64,000 nt of DNA from Massilia putida. Its GTDB lineage: Bacteria; Pseudomonadota; Gammaproteobacteria; Burkholderiales; Burkholderiaceae_D. Shown in pieces: positions 50,567 through 57,543 of this stretch. Under the pieces are notes generated by a model that worked only from the letters and a program-made list of their open reading frames with translations, ran no database searches and was not told where the DNA came from. Positions within the stretch are counted from its first letter, which is position 1. Each line of letters begins with the position of its first letter. The DNA is taken from contig NZ_CP019038.1 in assembly GCF_001941825.1 (NCBI RefSeq), positions 1,674,001 through 1,738,000 on the forward strand. Direction: 5' to 3'. A program made the position numbers and the translations under genes.

Positions 50567-52179
50567 CAGTACCCCCAGCGCGCGCGTGCATGCACGCGGT
50601 TGTCGCCGGCGCGTGTCGTGTCGCCGTCGACGAACGCATGCGCGGCGTCGACCTCCAGCGACAGCCCGAACGGCGCCCCGAGGCGCAGCCCGAAACCCGC
50701 GCCGCGCAACAGGTCGCGCGGATGCTGCGGCGGGATCGTCTGCAGCGTCGAGACACGCGCGGCGTCGTAGAACACGAGGCCGGCGAACGCCCATTCGCTG
50801 GTGCCGCCAAATGGACGATAGGCCGGCGTCTGTACTTCCACGCTCGCGCGCACGCCGGCGTCGCCCGCGCGTTCGCCTTCCAGGTAGCCACGCACGCTCT
50901 CGGCGCCGCCGGCCGTGAACTGCTCGCTCGACACGAGCGGCCCCGACGCCGCCTGGCTGTCCAGCCGGCCGATCAGTGACCAATCGCCCAGGTGCGCCGT
51001 GTGCGCAAGATTGGAGCGCAGGGTCAGGAAGCTGGCACTCGCCCCGAGCCGCTTGGCGTTGAACGCGGCGTCGCGGTTGCCGAACAGGCCGCGCAGGCCC
51101 GCGCTCAGCCCGAGGTCCAGCGTGGTGGTGCTCGCGGGCAGGGTCGAGCGCATCGTATAGCCCAGCGCGGCGGGCGCGTAGTTGATGTCGGTGCGGGTGT
51201 TGCCGCCTTCCTGCACCAGAAGGCTTTGGCCGATCCGCTTGTGGTCCAGGCCAGCCGACAGGAAATGTCCGAACGTACCGCTGCCGGGGAGCGGCAACGA
51301 ATAGCGCAGGCCGACGATATCCGAATTGCCCAGCAGGCCGAGTCCGGGCGCATTGGCCAGGCTCGCCAGATCGCTGCGGGAATGGATCGCGGACAGCATG
51401 ACGCTGCCGCCCGCCGCGCCGACCGGGAGTGCATAATTGCCGGCCAGGACGCGCGCATCCGCCGGGCGCTGCGGCGCCACCTGGGCGGTCAGGCTGAAGC
51501 TGTGCCCGCGCTGCCACAGGTTTTCGTAGCGCAGCGACGCCGTGACGCGCTCCGCGGTCGTGTTGGGCGTCTGGCGGTTGCTGACCTCGACGCTGCCGTG
51601 CAGCGGCAACTGGTCGTCGGCGTCAAGCTGGACCTCCACCGTGCCGGGCACCGCGCCGGCACGCAGGATCGGCGTCACGCGCAGGTTGGCGTTGCGGTTC
51701 ACGGCCGCGAGCTGTTCCTGGACCTTGTTGAAATTCGGCACAGTGCCTTCGGCGAGTTCCGGCACCTGCGCCTTGATCGCGCTGGGCAGCGAGTACTGCG
51801 CGCCCTTGACGCTCAGCTTTTCCACGCCCGCTTCGACGACGTGCAGGGCCACCGTGCCGCCGTCGACGCTCTGCTCGGGAATCGCGACCAGCACCGTCAG
51901 GTAGCCGGCGTCGTGGTAAGCCTTCTCCAGCGCGGCGCGCGCGCCCTCGACGTCCTGCAGGTTCTTGCGCTCGCCGAGGAAGGGCGTGACGCTGGCCTCG
52001 ATGGCGGCATCGCTCAACAGGCTGTTGCCGTCGACGACGTATTCGTAGACCGCGAAGGCAGGCTGCGCGGATGGCTGGGCGTGGGCGGCCAACGCCGTCA
52101 TGGCGATGCAGCCGAGCACGGCACGACGAAGCCGCAGCGCGCTGCGCGGCCGGAAATTGGGCGAGATGAGCGAGATCAT
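50566..52179 (-). CDS. TpsB outer-membrane transporter (ShlB/FhaC family)
   Basis: 537-aa Omp85-superfamily pore for the adjacent exoprotein. Signal peptide about 1-34, POTRA domains (about 40-200; YVVDGNSLLSDAAIEASVTP, ARAALEKAYHDAGYLTVLV) and a 16-strand barrel with the conserved SEQFTAGGAESVRGYLEGE segment near 420-440. It ends in aromatic WGY. The ATG at 52179 has no strong ribosome-binding site. A TATACT hexamer lies about 9 nt upstream, so a very short leader is possible. A terminator separates it from the PstS-like gene upstream, so it needs its own promoter. Confidence 0.92.
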   Translation of the reverse strand: MISLISPNFRPRSALRLRRAVLGCIAMTALAAHAQPSAQPAFAVYEYVVDGNSLLSDAAIEASVTPFLGERKNLQDVEGARAALEKAYHDAGYLTVLVAIPEQSVDGGTVALHVVEAGVEKLSVKGAQYSLPSAIKAQVPELAEGTVPNFNKVQEQLAAVNRNANLRVTPILRAGAVPGTVEVQLDADDQLPLHGSVEVSNRQTPNTTAERVTASLRYENLWQRGHSFSLTAQVAPQRPADARVLAGNYALPVGAAGGSVMLSAIHSRSDLASLANAPGLGLLGNSDIVGLRYSLPLPGSGTFGHFLSAGLDHKRIGQSLLVQEGGNTRTDINYAPAALGYTMRSTLPASTTTLDLGLSAGLRGLFGNRDAAFNAKRLGASASFLTLRSNLAHTAHLGDWSLIGRLDSQAASGPLVSSEQFTAGGAESVRGYLEGERAGDAGVRASVEVQTPAYRPFGGTSEWAFAGLVFYDAARVSTLQTIPPQHPRDLLRGAGFGLRLGAPFGLSLEVDAAHAFVDGDTTRAGDNRVHARARWGY

Positions 52180-52260
52180 GGCGTCGCAGTATATGGACGC
52201 TTTTTGATTATTTCGTGAAAAAACGAAAACTGTTTTTGGCAAGTTTTTCCCGCCTTGAAT

Positions 52261-52290
52261 AAAAAAAACGACCGCCCGCGTGGACGGTCG
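52261..52290 (-). terminator. Rho-independent terminator after the PstS-like gene
   Basis: On the minus strand CGACCGTCC, a 4-nt loop, GGGCGGTCG (one wobble pair), followed directly by eight T. It lies 42 nt past the stop of the 52332-53702 gene and ends that single-gene transcript before tpsB. Confidence 0.85.
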
Positions 52291-52331
52291 TTTCGCGACC
52301 GGGGCCAGACCGTTGTCCGGCCTGTGGCCGA

Positions 52332-53702
52332 TTACAGGTCGCCGCGCACCAGCGGGGCGCAGTTGTTGTTGTCCGGACGGACAACCTTCGACTGCAGGGC
52401 GGAGATGCCGCCGTCGAGGTAAGCGATACCGCGCAGGTCGTGCAGCGTCGAGTCCTTCAGGCCCTGGATGACGGCCTGGGTCAGTGCCGACTTGTCGACC
52501 TTCGGCTTGACGTACTCGACCGCGAACGAGGTCACGGCGAAGCCATAGTCGCCGCCGGCGAAAGCAGCGCGCTGCTTGGCGTCCGGGGTCGGGCTCACGC
52601 CGTCGAGCTTGACGAACTTCCACGTGTCGCTGGCGGACGGGGCGGAGGTCAGCGAGATCACGCCGATGGCGTAGCCGGACTTGTTCAGCGCCTTCACGAC
52701 GTCGCCGCCGACCGGATACTCCTGCACGACCAGATTGCCGGCCGATGCTGCGGCGCCGATGATCGGCTGTGCGCCGCCCAGCACGTTGGCGATCAGCTTG
52801 CCTTTCGGATCGTGGTTGTTGCCGCAGGCATTGTTGGCGAAATACATGTTCGACGCAGCCTGGGTGCCCGACAGGTCGTCGCGGCGGGCCAGAGTCAGCA
52901 CGCCGTTGTTACCCGGCAGCAGCACGCTGGCCGACTTCGCCTTGCCCGTCACGATCGACGCGTAATCCACGCGGCGCACGGTCGGCTGGCCCGACGTACC
53001 CTGTGCGCTCTGCAGCGCGGCATACAGGTCGCCGCTGACGGCGACGCCGAAGCCCTGCATGGCCAGCGGCGTGACCTTCAGGGTGCTCAGCTTGGCGGTG
53101 GCTTCCGCGTACAGCTTGTACAGTTCGACCGGAGCGACGTCCGAGATCGCCATGTCGGCCTGGCGCAGGGCGCTGGTCGGGCAGTTCAGGACGGGGGCGG
53201 CATCCGTGCTGGAAGCATCGGCCACGCACGAGCCCGGGACACCGGCGACCGGGCCCACGCTCAGCACGTTCGATTCCTTGACGATGGCGGTCTTGCCGTC
53301 GAACTTGGCCAGCATCTGCGACACACCGGCGGCCGAACCGTTCATCTTGTTGTAGACGACGAACAGGCGCTTCGACGTGCCGCCCGTCAGGTTCGGCTTG
53401 GACCAGCCGTACCAGCCGCTGACCTGGCCGGCGCTGAAGCTGCCTGCGTCGGTGTATTTCAGCGTGATCACCGGCTTGCTGGAGTCGAACAGGTCGGCCT
53501 TCAGGACGACGTCGTTGACGCTGGCCAGGGCCGACGAGCCGGCCACGTACAGCGACACGAAATCGGTGGCCTTCGCGTCGGTGGCGCAGGTGTTGACCAT
53601 TTTCTCTGCCGAGCTCGTGTCGCACGTCAGGGTCGCGGTGGCGGCAAACGCGGCCGACGAGCACAGCGTCATGCAAGCGACAGCGATCAGTTTCTTGTTC
53701 AT
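52332..53702 (-). CDS. Exported PBP-like protein, possibly phosphate-binding (PstS-like)
   Basis: 456-aa exported protein: signal peptide about 1-21 (ending AAFAAT), two Cys near the start, then a sequence recalling periplasmic phosphate-binding folds (DFVSLYVAGSSALASV, TLARRDDLSGTQAASNMYF, GYAIGVISLTSAPSASDTWK). The 'GSSAL' type loop and overall length fit PstS-like/PBP proteins, but no pst transporter genes are adjacent, so it is more likely a stand-alone or secreted phosphate binder. A well-formed Pho-box candidate lies 223 bp upstream and a strong terminator follows, which supports a separate phosphate-regulated transcript. Family assignment is moderate; promoter evidence is better. Confidence 0.6.
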   Translation of the reverse strand: MNKKLIAVACMTLCSSAAFAATATLTCDTSSAEKMVNTCATDAKATDFVSLYVAGSSALASVNDVVLKADLFDSSKPVITLKYTDAGSFSAGQVSGWYGWSKPNLTGGTSKRLFVVYNKMNGSAAGVSQMLAKFDGKTAIVKESNVLSVGPVAGVPGSCVADASSTDAAPVLNCPTSALRQADMAISDVAPVELYKLYAEATAKLSTLKVTPLAMQGFGVAVSGDLYAALQSAQGTSGQPTVRRVDYASIVTGKAKSASVLLPGNNGVLTLARRDDLSGTQAASNMYFANNACGNNHDPKGKLIANVLGGAQPIIGAAASAGNLVVQEYPVGGDVVKALNKSGYAIGVISLTSAPSASDTWKFVKLDGVSPTPDAKQRAAFAGGDYGFAVTSFAVEYVKPKVDKSALTQAVIQGLKDSTLHDLRGIAYLDGGISALQSKVVRPDNNNCAPLVRGDL

Positions 53703-53924
53703 GTGTTTCCCTCTCAATTGGAATGCCGTGATGGTGTTACAAACAGTTGTTCGTCGCTCAGGCGCCCGCATGCCCGCATTCGCCCTGCTGTTCCGCATGC
53801 CCGCGAAACCTGCTTCACACTGGAAGACGCATGTGCCGGCGGGTCGCCGCGCCATCGGGAGTCCGCGATGCCCGCGCAGGTCCACATGTCGTTTTCGCAA
53901 TGAAAGATATGGTAAGGGCAAGAT

Positions 53925-53942
53925 TTGACAGAAACTGGACAG
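53925..53942 (-). promoter_or_regulatory. PhoB-box candidate before the PstS-like gene
   Basis: On the minus strand CTGTCCAGTTTCTGTCAA: CTGTCCA and CTGTCAA around 4 bp, both with the full CTGTC core. After 10 nt comes TACCAT (53914-53909) as -10. The predicted leader to the ATG at 53702 is about 200 nt. Confidence 0.72.
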
Positions 53943-53992
53943 TCCCGTCGGAATCGGATGAGCCGATCGGCTCATGCGCGACCCTGTCCGGC

Positions 53993-54790
53993 TCAGCCGG
54001 GGTCGCGTGCCCCCGGGAGGCCCAGCGCGTGCAAATCCCAGCAGCGCGATACGGCCTGGACGCGCGTGTGGACATTCAGTTTGCGGTAGATGTTCTGCAG
54101 GTGATTTTTTACGGTCAGCGTACTGAGGTCCAGAATCGCGCTGATTTCAAAATTGCTCTTGCCGCGCATGACCCACGTCAGGATTTCCAACTCGCGTGCG
54201 GACAGCAGGTCCACCGCGTCGCTGCTGGCAGACGGCCGGCCGCTGTCCGCCTGGACCCGCTGGAATGCCATGTGCAGGAGCGGCAGCAACAATTCGAAGA
54301 AAAACATTTCACGGGCGCCCGGCACGCCCGGCATGCCGAACAGGATGAAACAGCTGGCACCGCCGCGAAACCGCTCGGTACCATGGATCATGGCGCGTTC
54401 CAGCCCGAGATCGCGCACCTCCATCCCAATGCTTTCGAGCGGGTCCGCCCTGTCTCCGCTTTCCGGCAGCACATAGGGCAATGCGTTCCTGCTGCGCGCC
54501 AACCGGGCCAGGCGTACGGCCAGCCCGTGCTGGGGATGGCACAAATTGCGCGTGAATGCCGGGTCGCGCGCGTGGCGGTCGACGGGGTCGACGCAGACGA
54601 CGCCGTCGGTTTCGTCGAACTGGATACAGACCATCAGGTGGTGCGGCAGCAGGGCCTGGATCTGCCCTTGCGTCCACAGGAACAACTGACGGATATTGCG
54701 CACTTGAACGAATGCCTCGCCGATCCGGACAAGATATTCCTCTTCGAGCCGGTCCAGGATCACCAGCGGCGTCATGCCCGGTCGGTTCAT
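53993..54790 (-). CDS. EpsA-type LuxR-family regulator
   Basis: 265-aa regulator with an N-terminal sensor-like domain (about 10-170; MTPLVILDRLEEEYLVRIGE, LLPHHLMVCIQFDE) and a LuxR helix-turn-helix (about 200-260; LSARELEILTWVMRGKSNFE, LSTLTVKNHLQNIYRKLN). The N-terminal part matches the EpsA group tied to exosortase/PEP-CTERM exopolysaccharide loci. The start ATG overlaps the response regulator stop (ATGA), so the two are one operon. The presence of a PEP-CTERM protein at 17-18 kb fits. Its targets could be exopolysaccharide or adhesin genes. Confidence 0.83.
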   Translation of the reverse strand: MNRPGMTPLVILDRLEEEYLVRIGEAFVQVRNIRQLFLWTQGQIQALLPHHLMVCIQFDETDGVVCVDPVDRHARDPAFTRNLCHPQHGLAVRLARLARSRNALPYVLPESGDRADPLESIGMEVRDLGLERAMIHGTERFRGGASCFILFGMPGVPGAREMFFFELLLPLLHMAFQRVQADSGRPSASSDAVDLLSARELEILTWVMRGKSNFEISAILDLSTLTVKNHLQNIYRKLNVHTRVQAVSRCWDLHALGLPGARDPG

Positions 54791-55518
54791 ACGGAGGCGC
54801 CGACCATGTCCGCAGCCCCGACGCCGGGCATGTCGGACACATTGAACCGGTATCCCAGCCCACGAACGGTTTCGATGTTGCGGTCGTAGCCCACGGCGCC
54901 AAGCGCGTTGCGCAGCCTGCCGATATAGGCGTCGACCGTCCGCTCGTCCAGGTAGGAGTTGATCTTCCATACCTTGTCGAGCAATTGCGCCCGGCTATAG
55001 ATCCGGTTCGGCTGCGCGACGAGGAAGTGCAACAGGCGGAACTCGGTCGCGCTGAGCGCGATCTCGCGGTCCGTCGCAACGACGCTGTGCGTGGTGGGAT
55101 CGATCCGCAACTGACCCACGACAATGGCATCGGACGTCATATGGGGCGCGCGGCGCCGCAGCACGGCGTACACCCGTGCCAGCATTTCCCGCGGGCTGAA
55201 CGGTTTGACGATGTAATCGTCCGCCCCGCCCTCCAGCCCGGCGATCGTGTCCTGTTCACCGCTGCGTGCCGTCACCATGATGATCGGCAACTGGCGCGTA
55301 TGGTGGTCCGCACGCAATGTCCGCACGAGCGAAAGGCCGGACTGCCCGGGCAGGCTCCAGTCGGTCAACACCAGATCGGGCACGACGTCGCGCAATATGG
55401 CATGCGCGGCCTCGGCGGTGCTGGCCCGGATGATCCGGTACCCCGAACGTGCCAGCGTCGTCGCGATCAACTCCAGGATTGCTGCATCATCCTCGACAAT
55501 TAAGATGTGCGCGCTCAT
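54787..55518 (-). CDS. PhoB-like OmpR-family response regulator
   Basis: 243-aa response regulator: receiver domain (about 4-118) with acidic pair D10/D11, phospho-acceptor D53 in LTDWSLPGQSG, T83 and K105 in IVKPFSP; winged-helix DNA-binding domain (about 135-232) with SATEFRLLHFLVAQPNRIYS and ETVRGLGYRFN. Many stretches follow E. coli PhoB closely (DW-LPG-SG, GADDYI-KPFSP, RTVD-I-RLR-AL), but the recognition helix reads RTVDAYIGRLRNAL where PhoB has RTVDVHIRRLRKAL. There is no sensor kinase next to it; the partner is EpsA. It may be a second PhoB reading the Pho boxes found in this window. Confidence 0.85.
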   Translation of the reverse strand: MSAHILIVEDDAAILELIATTLARSGYRIIRASTAEAAHAILRDVVPDLVLTDWSLPGQSGLSLVRTLRADHHTRQLPIIMVTARSGEQDTIAGLEGGADDYIVKPFSPREMLARVYAVLRRRAPHMTSDAIVVGQLRIDPTTHSVVATDREIALSATEFRLLHFLVAQPNRIYSRAQLLDKVWKINSYLDERTVDAYIGRLRNALGAVGYDRNIETVRGLGYRFNVSDMPGVGAADMVGASV

Positions 55519-56114
55519 TAGGCTCCCCGAAAAGTTTGTGTACGAGTCATCGGCATGCAGCTCCGCTTATGTGGCGTGAAGCGGGCGCATGCGCCGTTTT
55601 GGTGCGTGCCGCAGGCAAGACGTGGCGTCCTGCTCGTCAATACAACAGTATTGATGAGTTTTTAGACTATTTGATTACTATTTGTAAATATTAGTGGTCC
55701 GTTCGGATCATTTTTGGACACAAAGACCTTTTCTGCGAAGCATGTGGCGTTTCCGCCTGCAATCGAGGGGACGTTAATCGCCGGACCGGGTTCGGAAGGT
55801 GTGCGACGAACGCAAACTGTTTCTGAGATGGGCATTCAGGCTCGTCACGCGCCCGGGAGTGTGTTCGGATGCACCAGAGCCCGGATGGGCCCGAGCCAGT
55901 CACCAAAATGGCCGCCAGCGCGGCGATGTAGCGATCATCGCGTCCGTGCAGTGTGAACTCGCTGATCTCGACATGGGAATCGACATCGCGCGGGCTTTGA
56001 TGGCTGATACCGAAACCATGCCGAACGATTTGGCATAGGCCCTATTGCACGTATATCGAACTGGATAAGTGCGCATAGCGGCTTCCGGATGAGCGGCGAG
56101 AAACATGACAGCGC
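55519..56114. other. Gene-poor spacer with an inverted repeat
   Basis: 596 bp with only short, biased open frames and no recognisable product. At 55633-55658 an inverted repeat (CTCGTCAATAC, AACA, GTATTGATGAG; one mismatch) is followed by TTTTT on the plus strand. It could be an operator for the response regulator gene starting at 55518 or a plus-strand terminator without a visible gene. The rest (about 55700-56100) has lower GC and might be degraded coding sequence, which I could not identify. Confidence 0.4.
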
Positions 56115-57290
56115 TCAACCGCGCCTGGTTTGCCGCCGATGTTTACCGAGAAACTCAAGCATCATGCGGCTCGCCTCCGGCCCGGCTTGCGCGTTGAACC
56201 TCAACGTCGGGTCGCCACCGCTCCATGCATGGCCCAGGCCCGCGATGCGAACCACGCGCAACATGACCTTGCGACCCATCAGGTAGTCGTGGATCTCATG
56301 GGCATTCCGGCGGCCGCCCCGCCCTGCGGGCTTCACCGTCACACGCGTCGCCGGGCCGTCCGGCAAGCCATGCAGTTGCAACCACTGACGCGTCAGCTGT
56401 TGCTGGTTTATCGGACGTACCGCCTGATCGTCATCCCCCTGGATCAGGAGGGCGGGAATCAACGGCATCGGTTCCGGCACGCCTGGCGCGGCCTGCTCGG
56501 CGCGGCGATGTAGCACGCCGAGAATGGCCGCATCGAACTGCGCGGCCGCCCCATGGCGCATCACATGCAGCGCGCCCATCGGCGTATGGCCGACACCGAA
56601 CACGGGACCGGAATGCAGGCCGACGGCGGCGATCAGTGCAGGATGATTCAATGCCAGCACAGCCGCCATGCCGGCCCCGGCAGACAGGCCGCATGCGTAG
56701 ATGCGACGACGGTCGATCCCATGGTCTTCACATACGCGCCCGATCAACGCCGCCAACGCAATGGTTTCCCCACCGCCCTGCTGGGTCGAACGTTCATACC
56801 AGCGCCAGCAGCGCTGCGCGTGCACACTCATCGGTTGCTGCGGATAAAGCACCGCGTAGCCTTTGTCTTCCGCCAGCTGATTCATGCGTGTGCCCTGGGC
56901 GAACTGGGTCGCACTCTGCTGACACCCGTGCAGCATGACGACCAGCGGCCAGCCGTGCCGCGCCACGGTGTCCGGAACATGCTTCGGCACGTACAGCCAG
57001 TAACGCATATGTCGTACGACAGCGTGTCCCGGCAGTATCGGCAATGGATACCGCCCTGCCAGCCATTGGCCCGGCGCAGATGAACCGGATGGCTGCCGGC
57101 GCCGGGGCTCCGGCGGAGAGGCTTGGACATTGGGGGGCGTCGACGGCGACTTGCGCGGCGCCGCCTTGCGTGCGCGCTTTTCCGGTGGCGTGGCGTAGCT
57201 GTCCAACAGCTTGGCCAGCGCCGACCGTTGGGTTTTCGCGGCACGCGCCAGAGTGCGCATGAGCCGTACACCTGGGGCGCGTTTGACCAT
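56115..57290 (-). CDS. PHB depolymerase-family esterase
   Basis: 391-aa alpha/beta hydrolase of the PHB depolymerase/LpqC-type esterase family. HGCQQSATQFAQGTRMNQLA is the oxyanion-hole region (about 121), nucleophile Ser in ACGLSAGAGM (S203), acid in LLIQGDDDQAV and His in GLGHAWSGGD. An N-terminal Arg/Lys/Pro-rich stretch (about 1-75) has no signal peptide, as in intracellular poly(3-hydroxybutyrate) depolymerases, so cytosolic action is likely. The ATG at 57290 is used; an ATG ten codons later is also possible. Confidence 0.85.
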   Translation of the reverse strand: MVKRAPGVRLMRTLARAAKTQRSALAKLLDSYATPPEKRARKAAPRKSPSTPPNVQASPPEPRRRQPSGSSAPGQWLAGRYPLPILPGHAVVRHMRYWLYVPKHVPDTVARHGWPLVVMLHGCQQSATQFAQGTRMNQLAEDKGYAVLYPQQPMSVHAQRCWRWYERSTQQGGGETIALAALIGRVCEDHGIDRRRIYACGLSAGAGMAAVLALNHPALIAAVGLHSGPVFGVGHTPMGALHVMRHGAAAQFDAAILGVLHRRAEQAAPGVPEPMPLIPALLIQGDDDQAVRPINQQQLTRQWLQLHGLPDGPATRVTVKPAGRGGRRNAHEIHDYLMGRKVMLRVVRIAGLGHAWSGGDPTLRFNAQAGPEASRMMLEFLGKHRRQTRRG

Positions 57291-57543
57291 ATGAGCCGGG
57301 CAGAGTTATGTTGCACCGCAATATATCGCCAGCTGTACGCGTGCTCTGTGCGCTGGCATACACCAGTCGTCATTTGTTCCGACAACGGTGGAGTTACGTG
57401 CCGGCATTGCGCGCGTCACGGCCGGTGCCGAACAACTTGGGAAGGACTTGGCGTGCCGGATCATCGCCCTTCTTGACAACGAAAGTGGACGCGCCACTGC
57501 AGTTGCCGGTTCGCTTGGCAGACCGGCAGCGGCGTTCGCAACT

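Noticed and set aside
55700..56100. Possible transposase remnant in the gene-poor spacer
   Set aside because: Translations in six frames show no DDE or recombinase motif and I found no inverted terminal repeats.
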